A DNA stretch of 64,000 nt from MPNP01 sp965116235 (GCA_965116235.1 OZ220496.1:1426001-1490000); one strand, 5' to 3'. Positions 1-9,121 are shown, counted from the stretch's first letter. The notes: generated by a model from the sequence alone, not told the origin. Made by a program: numbers and translations.

Positions 1-1
1 T

Positions 2-235
2 TTCCGGTATGCTGAACAAAAGGTCGATAAACCCATCCGCTACATTTGCCTGATCACCTTTGAAAACGCCTTGAACAGTCGGATTCAGAAGTCGCTTAAA
101 CGGGAGTTGCCTGTCGGAAAGGCATCACAACGCTGGGTTCGGGAATTAGCCATTAGCTGCCATGTTGTAAACTTGAACAGATGGAACAAAAATTTCCCGA
201 ATTGGCCAGTCTCTCGTATCCCTGCTTCCACTTGA
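2..235 (+). CDS. C-terminal end of an unrecognised protein (cut by the window edge)
   Basis: An open frame enters from the left edge and encodes 77 residues before a TGA at 233-235. The peptide is basic and aromatic-rich (for example RYICLITF near its start and NRWNKNFPNWP near its end), with no motif I recognise. It lies 63 bases upstream of the HEPN gene on the same strand, so the two may share a transcript and could form a functional pair, but this is only inferred from position. No start codon is visible. Confidence 0.5.
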   Translation, partial: FRYAEQKVDKPIRYICLITFENALNSRIQKSLKRELPVGKASQRWVRELAISCHVVNLNRWNKNFPNWPVSRIPAST

Positions 236-298
236 GGAGTCAACAAATCGAGGTCACAGCACTGAGAATAGCCCGTATTCGGGATAAAGCAGGTCATC

Positions 299-961
299 AT
301 GTCAGTTTCATATGAAAAACTCAAAGCCAAGGAGGACAGGACATATGCCTGTTGCGAGCAGGATTTTCTGTTGCGAATTCACCGTTCCATCAGCTGGATT
401 GGCAAGGCCCAAGGCATAGAAGACGATGACGACATGCAGTTTATCTGTTTCTGGATCGCGTTCAACGCGGCCTACGGAAGACAAAAAGATATGGATGAAC
501 AAGACGGCAAGGAACTGAGGAAGGTAGCCGAGTTCTTTGACAAAATAAGCGACTTGGATACGTCCCACCGGCTGTATCATGCTGTTTGGGACAATTTCCC
601 GGATAAAGTTCGGAATTTTATCAGCAACAAGTTTGTCTATCAGCCGTTCTGGATGCACCACAGTGGTCAAATGCCTCGGGAAGAGATGGAGGAGAGATTT
701 GCTGAGGCCAATGCAGGTTTCTTCAGGGCCTTTACCAAGCGCGAAGCAGGAGTCGTTCTATCGATTCTGTTTTCCCGACTGTATGTCTTGCGGAATCAGC
801 TGGTTCACGGATCTGCCACTTACAAAAGCAGCAAGAATCGGGATCAGGTCTCGTTGGGAAACGCCTTGGTCAAGGAGTTTGTCCCCATTTGTGTTGATGT
901 CATGCTTGATCATCCCGCTGAGAAGTGGGGGAATCCCATGTATCCCGTAGTTGAAAACTGA
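299..961 (+). CDS. HEPN-domain protein, possible RNase
   Basis: A 220-residue protein, largely helical by composition. Near its C-terminus it has LRNQLVHG, which fits the R-x4-H motif (Arg165 to His170) of HEPN domains. In many toxin and antiphage proteins this motif is the metal-independent RNase active site. An acidic run EDDDD lies near residue 41. The usual length of HEPN proteins is 100-250 residues, so it looks complete. It follows a cut gene of unknown function at the window edge and precedes asd after a 100-base gap. Family assignment rests on the motif alone. It could be a toxin, an Apea-type HEPN protein of a defence system, or a housekeeping RNA-binding protein. Confidence 0.55.
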   Translation: MSVSYEKLKAKEDRTYACCEQDFLLRIHRSISWIGKAQGIEDDDDMQFICFWIAFNAAYGRQKDMDEQDGKELRKVAEFFDKISDLDTSHRLYHAVWDNFPDKVRNFISNKFVYQPFWMHHSGQMPREEMEERFAEANAGFFRAFTKREAGVVLSILFSRLYVLRNQLVHGSATYKSSKNRDQVSLGNALVKEFVPICVDVMLDHPAEKWGNPMYPVVEN

Positions 962-1063
962 ATTTTGCGGTCTATTGTCTCGGTTCAGCAATTCTGCTTT
1001 CCCGCCACGAGCTACATGAAGCGGGTTCAGGCAGGATCGGCCGGTTTTTGAATCAAGATAATT

Positions 1064-2089
1064 ATGGGATATAAGCTAGTTGTAGCCGGGGCTACAGGCA
1101 ATGTCGGCCGGGAGATGCTGAACATACTGTCTGAGCGGGAGTTTCCAATTGATGAAATTGCCCCCCTGGCCTCGAGTCGTTCTGTCGGAGAATCAGTCGA
1201 TTTTGGCAATGTTCAGCTCGGGGTGCAGGATCTGGATCAGTTCGATTTTGACGGCTGGGACATGGCTTTGTTTGCTGTTGGTTCGACGGCGACAGAACTG
1301 TACGCCCCGAGAGCGGCCGAAGCCGGCTGCGTAGTCATTGACAACTCTTCCCTGTACCGCTACGATCCGGATATTCCCTTGATTGTACCGGAAGTCAACC
1401 CTGATGCAATTGAGGACTATGCAGCTCGAAATATCATTGCCAATCCCAACTGTTCGACGGCACAAATGGTCGTGGCCCTCAAACCGTTGCATGACCGTGC
1501 CACAATCAAGCGAGTGGTGGTGTCGACTTATCAGTCGGTCTCAGGTTCTGGCAAGGCCGCAATGGATGAATTGTGGGATCAGACGCGATCGCTGTTCACT
1601 CCAGGAGAAACGGTTGAACCCAAGGTCTATCCGACTCGGATAGCCTTCAATGTCATTCCCCACATTGATCGATTTATGGAAGACGGCTATACGCGCGAAG
1701 AGTGGAAGATGGCTGTCGAGACGCAGAAGATCGTTGATTCGGCCATTCAGGTAACGGCAACCTGCGTGCGGGTTCCGGTTTTCATTGGTCACTCCGAGGC
1801 TGTCTCGGTTGAGTTTGAGACTCATGTCACGGCCGATGATGCACGAGAGCTGTTGCGGGTTTCACCGGGATTGATGGTCGTTGACGAGCACAAGGATGGC
1901 GGGTATGTTACTCCGAACGATTGCATTGGAGAGTATGCTACGTACATAAGTCGCATTCGCCAGGACAAGACAGTTCCGAATGGTTTGAGTTTTTGGTGTG
2001 TCTCGGACAATCTGCGTAAGGGTGCTGCCCTCAATGCCGTTCAGATCGCCGAGTTGCTGGGCCGAAGGGTCTTGAAAAAGGGATCCTGA
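1064..2089 (+). CDS. asd: Aspartate-semialdehyde dehydrogenase
   Basis: This enzyme reduces L-aspartyl phosphate to aspartate semialdehyde with NADPH in the cytosol, the branch point to lysine, diaminopimelate, methionine and threonine. The N-terminal Rossmann loop reads GATGNVG (residues 9-15). The catalytic cysteine is Cys130 in NPNCSTAQM, and the SGSGKAAM segment follows. At 341 residues it has the normal family length. Other diaminopimelate-pathway genes in the window are the DapC-like transaminase at 13.3 kb and dapF at the right edge, none of them clustered. The ATG at 1064 is the natural start, because the coenzyme loop begins within ten residues. Confidence 0.95.
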   Translation: MGYKLVVAGATGNVGREMLNILSEREFPIDEIAPLASSRSVGESVDFGNVQLGVQDLDQFDFDGWDMALFAVGSTATELYAPRAAEAGCVVIDNSSLYRYDPDIPLIVPEVNPDAIEDYAARNIIANPNCSTAQMVVALKPLHDRATIKRVVVSTYQSVSGSGKAAMDELWDQTRSLFTPGETVEPKVYPTRIAFNVIPHIDRFMEDGYTREEWKMAVETQKIVDSAIQVTATCVRVPVFIGHSEAVSVEFETHVTADDARELLRVSPGLMVVDEHKDGGYVTPNDCIGEYATYISRIRQDKTVPNGLSFWCVSDNLRKGAALNAVQIAELLGRRVLKKGS

Positions 2090-2122
2090 ATCAGCCCGCT
2101 TTCTTAGTCACCGGCACTGGAG

Positions 2123-2971
2123 ATGGGATCAGACTCGACAGCACAGGACAAACGCTTCCTTGCCTGTAACGGCCGAGTGGCAGCGGCCGAGTTGGCCGAA
2201 TCGGTCAGCAATGTACAGTTGGTCGAGGGGGAGGTGCATCAATGCTCGGCTCCTGTAACAACAATTTGCGCCACTCCAGGCGGAGGAGCCTCCTGTCAAC
2301 TGGTATTCGGTCAGAATTTTCGTGTTCTTGAAACCCGGCATGACTGGTGCTTTGGTCAATGTGTTCGGGACGGTTATGTCGGCTACGCCAAACGGTCTGA
2401 CCTCGGCGCGGCTGAGCAAAAATCCCACTGGGTGTGCAGTTTGGGAAGTGGCCTGTACACACAGGAAAGCCTCAAGTCGCCTCTCCGAACATGGCTACCG
2501 TTCGGGTCACGGGTACTGGTCGAAGACGAAAAGAACGAGTTTGTCAGGGTCGCTGGCGGTGACTTCATTCCACGTGCCCACATAATCCGTCTCAAACACA
2601 ATTGTACCGATTTTGTGGCTGTTGCCGAGATGTTTCTGCACTGTCCCTACCTGTGGGGCGGCAACACCCTTTTGGGGATAGACTGTTCAGGTTTGGTTCA
2701 GGTTGCCTTGACGGCTTGCGGCATTGCATGCCCAAGGGACAGCGATCTGCAATCGACCCGACTGGGCAAGTATCGATCAAAAGAGCATGCTCCCAAGCGC
2801 GGTGACCTGGCCTTTTGGCAAGGGCATGTCGGCATTATGGCCGATGAGCAAACACTTCTTCACGCCAGTGCCCACAGCATGAGGGTCGTGCTTGAACCCT
2901 TCGACGTGGTCCTGAACAGAATCCAGAATTCTGAGGTGGATACCTTTATCGGTCTCAAGGAACTCAACTGA
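2123..2971 (+). CDS. NlpC/P60 family cell-wall peptidase with N-terminal SH3-like region
   Basis: A predicted C40 cysteine peptidase that cuts peptide bonds in peptidoglycan stem peptides, like dipeptidyl-peptidase VI. The first 150 residues resemble bacterial SH3 modules (for example DGYVGYAKRSDL). The catalytic domain follows, with Cys188 in GIDCSGLVQ, His235 in WQGHVGIM and a third polar residue near His247 in LLHASAHS. No signal peptide is seen, which is common in the alphaproteobacterial members and suggests action on recycled muropeptides. It starts 33 bases after asd. Its end overlaps the convergent DUF2794 gene by 8 bases. Confidence 0.88.
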   Translation: MGSDSTAQDKRFLACNGRVAAAELAESVSNVQLVEGEVHQCSAPVTTICATPGGGASCQLVFGQNFRVLETRHDWCFGQCVRDGYVGYAKRSDLGAAEQKSHWVCSLGSGLYTQESLKSPLRTWLPFGSRVLVEDEKNEFVRVAGGDFIPRAHIIRLKHNCTDFVAVAEMFLHCPYLWGGNTLLGIDCSGLVQVALTACGIACPRDSDLQSTRLGKYRSKEHAPKRGDLAFWQGHVGIMADEQTLLHASAHSMRVVLEPFDVVLNRIQNSEVDTFIGLKELN

Positions 2972-3326
2972 TGAGCCTTAGCTTTTTGCGGTCCAGTACC
3001 TTGATCACGCGCTTGAGGTCATTGCCTCGTTTCAGTATCTGCCCGTCCACGGCCTTTACTTGGTACATGGCATCCCTTCCCTTGAGAGAGGGGTGTTTTT
3101 CGATTCGGTAAAGGGGAACCTCCGCCGTTCGGCGAAAGACGGAAAACACGGCGCAGGCACTCAGATGGGATATTCCATAATCCCGCCAGATTCCACCAGC
3201 AACCATTCGGCCATACAAGGACAGAATGATGTTGAGTTCCAAGCGATTGAACGCCACGAACTGAGGAGTGGTTTCAGTTTTTGACGTGCCGAAGTTCCTG
3301 AATTCTGCAAGGTTATGAACTGACAT
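2964..3326 (-). CDS. DUF2794 family protein
   Basis: A 120-residue protein matching the small alphaproteobacterial DUF2794 family. Recognisable elements are the central LELNIILSLYGRMVAGG and the C-terminal YQVKAVDGQILKRG followed by a lysine/arginine-rich end. Its function is unknown. It is convergent with the NlpC/P60 gene (8-base overlap) and divergent from the small ORF and transporter to its right. It serves here as a taxonomic marker for Alphaproteobacteria. Confidence 0.85.
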   Translation of the reverse strand: MSVHNLAEFRNFGTSKTETTPQFVAFNRLELNIILSLYGRMVAGGIWRDYGISHLSACAVFSVFRRTAEVPLYRIEKHPSLKGRDAMYQVKAVDGQILKRGNDLKRVIKVLDRKKLRLIS

Positions 3327-3373
3327 CAGGGACTCTCGTTACAAACAGTTTTCGGGTCAAGTGCTGTCAATTT

Positions 3374-3390
3374 TTGACATAAAATTGACA
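3374..3390. promoter_or_regulatory. Paired TTGACA direct repeats in a divergent intergenic region
   Basis: Two TTGACA hexamers (3374-3379 and 3385-3390) lie 11 bases apart, one helical turn, and are followed by the AT-rich TTTTATAAGATAAG (3401-3414). This could be a rightward promoter with alternative -35 boxes (TTGACA, about 18 bases, GATAAG) or a regulator binding site. It sits between DUF2794 and the ArsJ-like gene. Confidence 0.35.
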
Positions 3391-3419
3391 ATTCGGGAAG
3401 TTTTATAAGATAAGCTCCG

Positions 3420-3593
3420 ATGTTTCAACGATTGATTCAGAATCGGACAACAGGATTAGGCACGCAAGCTCAAGATGGTTGGTATTCGGGCCTGAACCAT
3501 AGCATCTCGGCCCTGTTTGGAACGCAGTGGTGCGGCTTTGGCGGTCCATCATCCGAACATGCCGAGCCTCACGAGGTTTCAGGAGTGATGTGA
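3420..3593 (+). CDS. Small ORF (57 aa) directly upstream of the transporter
   Basis: ATG at 3420, stop at 3591-3593, six bases before the transporter ATG. The peptide has a compact aromatic, Gly-rich middle (WYSGLNHSIS, then GTQWCGFGG). No family is recognised, and the ribosome site is poor. Its position suggests a leader or translationally coupled small protein, but it may be chance. Confidence 0.25.
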   Translation: MFQRLIQNRTTGLGTQAQDGWYSGLNHSISALFGTQWCGFGGPSSEHAEPHEVSGVM

Positions 3594-3599
3594 CAAACG

Positions 3600-4850
3600 A
3601 TGTCCGAGTTGAAGAACGTTCACGCCTACATAGCCGTCTCGGTTGCCTATTGCACCTTCATGCTCACGGATGGCGCGCTTCGAATGGTACTTCTGCTGCA
3701 TTTTCACACGCTTGATTTTTCTCCCATTCAGCTGGCCTACATATTTCTGCTCTACGAGTTCATGGGCATGGTCTCGAATCTTTATGCAGGCTGGGTCGGA
3801 GCCAAGTTCGGCATGGTACGAACCTTGGTATCGGGAATGATCATTCAGGTTGTAGCCCTGCTCATTCTGGCTCAGCTGAACCCGGGCTGGACTCTCACGG
3901 TTTCCGTCGTGTTCATCATGCTGTTGCAGGGAATGTCTGGAGTCGCCAAGGATCTGACCAAGAACAGTTCAAAAAGCGCCATCAAGTTCATGACGACAAA
4001 TGCGGAAGGGGGCATGTTCAAGTGGACGGCTCGTCTGACCGGTTCCAAGAATGCGGTCAAGGGTCTTGGCTTTTTGCTTGGTGCCTTCTTGCTCGGTGTC
4101 ATCGGGTTTCACAATACCCTGATTCTGATGGCGATCATTTTGATTGCTGTGACCATCGGCGTGATTCTGTACAAAATTCCGAACCTCCCGACGGGCAGGG
4201 CTTCGATCCGGTTCAAGGAGGTGTTGTCAAAAAACTTGAACGTCAACCGCCTATCCACCGCCCGCCTGTTCCTGTTTGGAGCCAGGGATGTGTGGTTTGT
4301 TGTTGGAGTTCCGATTTACTTCTTTGACGTTCTGTCAGATGGGACAGTTGATGGTGACAATCTGGCCTGCCTGCTGGTGGGGCTGTTCACCGGCTTGTGG
4401 ATTGTGGGTTACGGTCTCGTGCAGTCCGCCTCACCAAATGTGTTCAAGTATCAGAAACTGCCGACGATGTCCTTGATCGGTCACGCCAAGACATGCATCT
4501 TGAACCTCTCGGGAGTTCTGCTGCTTCTAAGCACTCTGGTGTATCTGAGCGGCATGCAGGACACTTGGCTGACGGTGACACTGGTTGTCGGTCTGGCGGT
4601 CTTTGGCATTATTTTTGCCTTCGCATCTTCGATTCATTCCTATCTCATTTTAGCCTTTGCCGATGATTCACGTGTGACCCTGGACGTTGGCTTCTACTAC
4701 ATGGCCAATGCTGGAGGGCGTTTTTTGGGCACATTCCTGTCGGGTCTCAGTTACCAGTTTGGCGGCATCATCCTGTGTCTCTTTACGGCCGGGCTGCTGG
4801 CAATTATATCATGGCTTGCGACCGTACGGTTACAGTTGCAAACCGCTTGA
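3600..4850 (+). CDS. ArsJ-like MFS transporter
   Basis: A 416-residue inner-membrane protein with about 12 hydrophobic segments. It resembles ArsJ, the exporter of 1-arseno-3-phosphoglycerate: the N-terminal FMLTDGALRMVLLLHFH and the middle GVAKDLTKNSSKSAIK and TGSKNAVKGLGFLLG stretches match my memory of that family. In arsenic operons arsJ is paired with a glyceraldehyde-3-phosphate dehydrogenase gene. None is present here, and no other ars gene is visible. The next gene is a gamma-glutamyltransferase, 17 bases downstream on the same strand. The substrate may therefore be arsenical or another phosphorylated or conjugated compound. Confidence 0.75.
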   Translation: MSELKNVHAYIAVSVAYCTFMLTDGALRMVLLLHFHTLDFSPIQLAYIFLLYEFMGMVSNLYAGWVGAKFGMVRTLVSGMIIQVVALLILAQLNPGWTLTVSVVFIMLLQGMSGVAKDLTKNSSKSAIKFMTTNAEGGMFKWTARLTGSKNAVKGLGFLLGAFLLGVIGFHNTLILMAIILIAVTIGVILYKIPNLPTGRASIRFKEVLSKNLNVNRLSTARLFLFGARDVWFVVGVPIYFFDVLSDGTVDGDNLACLLVGLFTGLWIVGYGLVQSASPNVFKYQKLPTMSLIGHAKTCILNLSGVLLLLSTLVYLSGMQDTWLTVTLVVGLAVFGIIFAFASSIHSYLILAFADDSRVTLDVGFYYMANAGGRFLGTFLSGLSYQFGGIILCLFTAGLLAIISWLATVRLQLQTA

Positions 4851-4867
4851 TTTGAGCATAGGATACA

Positions 4868-6451
4868 ATGATGCGTGACTTTCAGCTCCCGGGGCGTTCA
4901 ATGGTGCTGGCCCCCAATGGCATGTGCGCGACCTCCCACCCACTTGCCGCACGAATTGCGGTGAGAATTCTTGAAGATGGCGGAAACGCAGTGGATGCGG
5001 CCATTGCAGGAGCCGTTGCCCTAGGTTTTTGCGAACCCCAGTCAACGGGCATCGGGGGCGACTGTTTTGCCTTGGTCAAGACCGCTGACAGCGAAGATGT
5101 CATTGCCCTCAACGGATCCGGTCGAGCCCCCAAGGCCATTGCTTCTGATCGACTCAGAGACATGGGCAGAGCAGTCGTTGACGAGACCCGACCCGAGGCC
5201 ATAACCATCCCAGGTGCCGTAGATGCCTTTTGTACCCTTGAAGAAGATTATGGCAAACTTGGTTTGGAGGCAGTTTTGGCACCGGCCATACGGTATGCCC
5301 GGAACGGTGTGCCTGTATCCCCTCGCGTGGCGACGGATTGGGAAAAGTGTCGGGAAGTTCTCCGGGGCAAGGCTCGCCAGTACTACTTGCTGAATGGCAA
5401 GGTCCCTCAGGTGGGCAATGTGTTTCGCGCTCCCGAGCAGGCCAAAGTGCTCGAAAAAGTTGCTCAAAAGGGTCGCTCTGCCTTTTACGAGGGCGAGGTG
5501 GCCGAGGATATGGTCAATACCCTTCGTCGGTTAGGCGGGGTGCATACCTTGGAAGACTTTGCCAGTTCCAAAGCCAGTTATACCCAGAGCATCAGTGGGC
5601 AATACAAGGGATATGAAATCGTGGAGCATCCGCCGAATGGTCAAGGTGCGATGGCGATCCTGATCCTGAACATGCTTCAGAATTTCCACTTGGAAGCCAT
5701 GGATCCCGTTGGCGTTGAACGCACCCATCTGGAGCTTGAAGTGGCCAAAATTGCCATGGATGCCCGGAATCGGTTCATTGCCGACCCCGAATGCACGACC
5801 CGACTGGACCACATGCTGGATCCGGGTGTGGCAGGGCGGCTGGCTGACCTGGTGGAGTCCGGGCGGGTCATTGGCAATGTATGTCAGACCACAGAGGCCA
5901 TACACAGGGACACAATTTACATAACCGTCGTCGATTCCAACCGTATGGCCGTATCGCTCATCTATTCAATATTTCATGGGTTCGGGTCTGGCATAGCCTC
6001 AGACAAGTTCGGCCTACTGTTTCACAACCGAGGAGCTGGGTTTAACCTGATCCCGGGCCACCCCAACGAAATCGGACCCGGCAAGCGTCCCCTTCACACC
6101 ATCATTCCCGCCATGCTCAAACGCGATGGAAAGGTCATCATGTCCTTCGGCGTCATGGGCGGGCAGTATCAGGCCGTGGGTCATGCCCGATTTGTGACCA
6201 ACATGATCGATTATGGAATGGATATTCAGCAGGCGCTGGATTGTCCCCGATGTTTTCCGGAAGACGGGCTTGCACAGCTGGAAAGGGGTTTTCCCGCAAG
6301 CACACGCGACGGTCTGGCCCGCTTAGGGCATCAGGTGGTGAAACCTGTCTCCCCTTTGGGAGGCGGTCAGGCTATTCACATCGATGAACAGAATGGCGTT
6401 CTGATCGGCGGCTCAGACCCGCGCAAGGATGGCTGCGCTCTCGGGTACTAG
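4868..6451 (+). CDS. ggt: Gamma-glutamyltransferase family protein
   Basis: An Ntn-hydrolase of 527 residues that hydrolyses or transfers the gamma-glutamyl group of glutathione and its conjugates. The family N-terminal hallmark GGNAVDAAIA is at 39-47 and STGIGGD at 59-65. The mature small subunit should begin at Thr349 (HRDTIYITVVD), the autocleavage and catalytic threonine. The glycine-rich SFGVMGGQ motif follows. No clear signal peptide is seen, so it may be one of the cytoplasmic members. It is probably cotranscribed with the ArsJ-like exporter, which would fit handling of glutathione-linked compounds (inference). Confidence 0.9.
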   Translation: MMRDFQLPGRSMVLAPNGMCATSHPLAARIAVRILEDGGNAVDAAIAGAVALGFCEPQSTGIGGDCFALVKTADSEDVIALNGSGRAPKAIASDRLRDMGRAVVDETRPEAITIPGAVDAFCTLEEDYGKLGLEAVLAPAIRYARNGVPVSPRVATDWEKCREVLRGKARQYYLLNGKVPQVGNVFRAPEQAKVLEKVAQKGRSAFYEGEVAEDMVNTLRRLGGVHTLEDFASSKASYTQSISGQYKGYEIVEHPPNGQGAMAILILNMLQNFHLEAMDPVGVERTHLELEVAKIAMDARNRFIADPECTTRLDHMLDPGVAGRLADLVESGRVIGNVCQTTEAIHRDTIYITVVDSNRMAVSLIYSIFHGFGSGIASDKFGLLFHNRGAGFNLIPGHPNEIGPGKRPLHTIIPAMLKRDGKVIMSFGVMGGQYQAVGHARFVTNMIDYGMDIQQALDCPRCFPEDGLAQLERGFPASTRDGLARLGHQVVKPVSPLGGGQAIHIDEQNGVLIGGSDPRKDGCALGY

Positions 6452-6463
6452 CCCTGACGGCAA

Positions 6464-6790
6464 TCAGTTGAGTTGAAACCCCGGCTCGTACCGACCGTCG
6501 CTGAGTTCACCAAAAAGGGATTCCACACCGGGATGCGATACAGGCCCGCCTGTTTTGTCAACGATCAGATTCTGTTCCGAAACGTAAGCGATGTAATAGC
6601 TTTCTTCGTTCTCGGCCAACAGCGAGTAAAAAGGCTGTTCCTTCTTGGGGCGAACATCTTCCGGTATGGACTGCCACCATTCTTCGGTGTTGGCAAATTC
6701 GGGATCAATGTCGAATATGACACCACGGAAGGGAAAGCGACGGTGCTTGACGATTTGGCCAATGGAAAATTTTGCTTCAGCAAAGATCAC
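6464..6790 (-). CDS. hspQ: Heat-shock protein HspQ
   Basis: A 108-residue HspQ-type protein with the family signature KHRRFPFRGVIFDIDPEF (residues about 15-32) and the tail motif QPFYSLLAENEESYYIAYVSEQNL. HspQ is known as a hemimethylated-DNA-binding protein and as a specificity factor for the Lon protease. It is convergent with ggt, 12 bases apart, and divergent from the response regulator on its right. The segment 6791-6966 should hold both promoters. Confidence 0.9.
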   Translation of the reverse strand: MIFAEAKFSIGQIVKHRRFPFRGVIFDIDPEFANTEEWWQSIPEDVRPKKEQPFYSLLAENEESYYIAYVSEQNLIVDKTGGPVSHPGVESLFGELSDGRYEPGFQLN

Positions 6791-6966
6791 TGATCGGTCT
6801 CCGGTTTGTCAAGAAGGTAACTAAACCACTTTCAACCCTGTTCAATAGCCCCATCCTCACAAATAATTTATTGGGGGTTGGCTGGGAGTAACATTAAATC
6901 ATTTTCGAGGGAGTGGATTTCAAGTCGAATTGAAATCACTGACTCTCGTATGCATGGAGGTGACCA

Positions 6967-7704
6967 ATGTCGTATAGAGTGAACTTTCTGGTTGTCGAGG
7001 ACAATCCCAATATTCGCGATCAAATCGTCAATCATTTGAACGAAGGGTTTGAGTCTGCGGAGGATTTCGAGGTGGGTACCATCTTTGAGGCCGCCGATGA
7101 ATCGACGGCGTGCACAATCATCGGCAGGCACTATATCGACATCATGCTGCTGGACAACCAAATTCCCGAAAGTCCAGGCGATGACGCTGATTTCCGCGGA
7201 GCTCGGCTTATCCGTCGCTTGCGTGACGAAAAGCATTTTTTTCCGGTTTTGATGGTAACAGGAAGAGAAGGCGGAGCTCCGAAGGGCAGTCAAGAGGCGG
7301 ACATAATGGGCCAACCCCACGTTGACTTCATTCATAAGCCCTACAACCCAAGAGTGCTGGTTTCCCGGGTGAAAACGCTGCTGCTGAACTATCACGCAGC
7401 GGGAGGCAAGGTCCGGATCGGTCCCTGGTTCTTCAACCCCAAGAAGGAAATTCTCGAACCCGTCGATGGCTCCGGCCAACGGGTCTATCTGTCGCCAATT
7501 CTGAGCCGGCTTCTTTTGTACTTGTACCTTAATCGCAATCGGGACATGTCGCTGCAGGCTATCTATCCGGATGTCTGGGGACTGAATGATCCGGGTGGAA
7601 CCCACACCATTCAGACCCACATCTACAGGCTAAGAGAATTGCTCGGAGATAAGGACCACAAATGGATCCAAACGGTACATAACGGCTACAAGCTAGTGTT
7701 ATGA
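6967..7704 (+). CDS. OmpR-type response regulator
   Basis: A 245-residue DNA-binding regulator. The receiver domain (1-130) keeps the acidic pair Glu11-Asp12, the phospho-acceptor Asp63 (IMLLDNQIP), Thr98 and Lys124 (HKPYNP), so it should be phosphorylated normally. A winged-helix effector domain follows (about 145-245) and ends HNGYKLVL, typical of OmpR/PhoB proteins. A good ribosome site (GGAGGTG) precedes the ATG. No histidine kinase gene is adjacent, so it is an orphan within this window. Target genes are unknown. Confidence 0.88.
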   Translation: MSYRVNFLVVEDNPNIRDQIVNHLNEGFESAEDFEVGTIFEAADESTACTIIGRHYIDIMLLDNQIPESPGDDADFRGARLIRRLRDEKHFFPVLMVTGREGGAPKGSQEADIMGQPHVDFIHKPYNPRVLVSRVKTLLLNYHAAGGKVRIGPWFFNPKKEILEPVDGSGQRVYLSPILSRLLLYLYLNRNRDMSLQAIYPDVWGLNDPGGTHTIQTHIYRLRELLGDKDHKWIQTVHNGYKLVL

Positions 7705-7752
7705 CCTCGGACGATTCGTGCGATCGGAATGTGTTGTCGAGCGCAATAGGGG

Positions 7753-9090
7753 TCAAAGCCTCTGAACAAGGCTCTCCAAGGCTTGGCCGATCTTGAGGAT
7801 CTTAGGCTCGTCGAACGGTCCGGCCATGACTGAAATCCCCGCTGATGGAATGGGCGTCGGGATCGTCAGCGTCGGAAGATTGAACAGGTTGCCAACTCGG
7901 GTATTCCGCAGAGCGAGCAGGTTTTCGTCGGTGTAAAAGTCGGGTTCACTCATCAGACGCTCAACGTCGGGCGGCAAGATGGGACACGTTGGCAACAGGA
8001 GTGCATCGTGGCCGTGCATCTCTCCGTACAATTCCAGTCTGAGGGATTTCAGTTCGTCCCATGCGAAGGCAAGTTCAGTTGCCGAGAATTTCTGTCCAGC
8101 CAGGAACCGCTCTCTTATTCTGGCAAACATGATCTCGGGCCGGGCTTCAATCACATTGCCCCACTCCGAATAAGCCTCGGCGCCGTAAAGGCAACCGGTC
8201 AGTTCAAAGGCCTTGTCGATGACCGGAACATGCTTATGGACAATCTTTGTCCCGGTGGTCCTCAATCGCTCGACAACACGATTAAACCCTTCTGCCGGCT
8301 GGGGTCGAATGTAACCGAGGATATCGGCATCCGGCACGAGAAAGGAAAGGTCCTTTAAATCAACGCCACTCGGGTTAATCTCCGGTACCCCAACCAGAAT
8401 TGAATATATCAGGGCCGTGTCCGCAACCGTCCGACAAAGTGGCCCCACGGTGTCAAAACTCCGACATAGTGGAACGACACCGTCCAACGGGATCAGGCCG
8501 TGGGTGGTTTTCAGTCCGACAAGGTCATTCCAGCACGCTGGAACCCGGACCGAACCACCCGTGTCCGAGCCGATGGCCAGAGCTGCCATGCCAAAGGCGA
8601 CTGAGGCGGCGGCTCCCGATGACGAGCCTCCAGCCACGGCTTTGGCGTTGTTGACGCATGGTGGGGTCGCCATGACCGGGTTGAGACCCAGACCTGAAAA
8701 GGCCAGCTCGCTCATGTGGGTTTTGCCAAGGCAGATCAGCCCGGCATTTGAGCAGCGCTTGACAACCTCGGCGTCGGCATCCGGAACGCGGTCTTGCAAT
8801 AGTTTCGAACCGGCCTCGGTTTTGATTCCATCCGTATCGAACAGATCTTTCCATGATATCGGAACTCCATCCAAAGGAGAGAGTCTGGCATTCGCATTGG
8901 CTCTGGCCGAGGCCATTCTGGCTTCCTGATAGGCCCGTTCCTGTGTCAGGACCGAGTAAATGGACGAAGACAATCCATCTGTGCGGATGACATCATAGTA
9001 CTCGTCCAGCAGGTCCACCGGATCCAGGGAATTCTGTTCTATTGCCCGCCCCATTTCCGAAGCGGTCAGTTCAAGATTGGATGTTCCCAT
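7753..9090 (-). CDS. Amidase signature family enzyme
   Basis: A 445-residue amidase that hydrolyses a C-N amide bond. The Ser-cisSer-Lys triad is visible: Lys81 in PISWKDLFD, the GGSSSGAAAS stretch (about 154-163) with the cis-serine, and the nucleophile Ser180 in GSDTGGSVRVP. It resembles the GatA-type fold, but no gatB or gatC is adjacent and it is shorter than typical GatA, so a catabolic amidase is more likely. The substrate cannot be read from the sequence. It is divergent from the UbiH-type gene, with only 31 bases between them. Confidence 0.88.
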   Translation of the reverse strand: MGTSNLELTASEMGRAIEQNSLDPVDLLDEYYDVIRTDGLSSSIYSVLTQERAYQEARMASARANANARLSPLDGVPISWKDLFDTDGIKTEAGSKLLQDRVPDADAEVVKRCSNAGLICLGKTHMSELAFSGLGLNPVMATPPCVNNAKAVAGGSSSGAAASVAFGMAALAIGSDTGGSVRVPACWNDLVGLKTTHGLIPLDGVVPLCRSFDTVGPLCRTVADTALIYSILVGVPEINPSGVDLKDLSFLVPDADILGYIRPQPAEGFNRVVERLRTTGTKIVHKHVPVIDKAFELTGCLYGAEAYSEWGNVIEARPEIMFARIRERFLAGQKFSATELAFAWDELKSLRLELYGEMHGHDALLLPTCPILPPDVERLMSEPDFYTDENLLALRNTRVGNLFNLPTLTIPTPIPSAGISVMAGPFDEPKILKIGQALESLVQRL

Positions 9091-9121
9091 TATTTAACCA
9101 TGTTATAAGAGCCTCATAGCT

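Noticed and set aside
6868..7620. A 250-codon minus-strand frame over the response regulator
   Set aside because: It lies opposite a complete OmpR-type gene with all receiver residues, and the frame has no recognisable domain.
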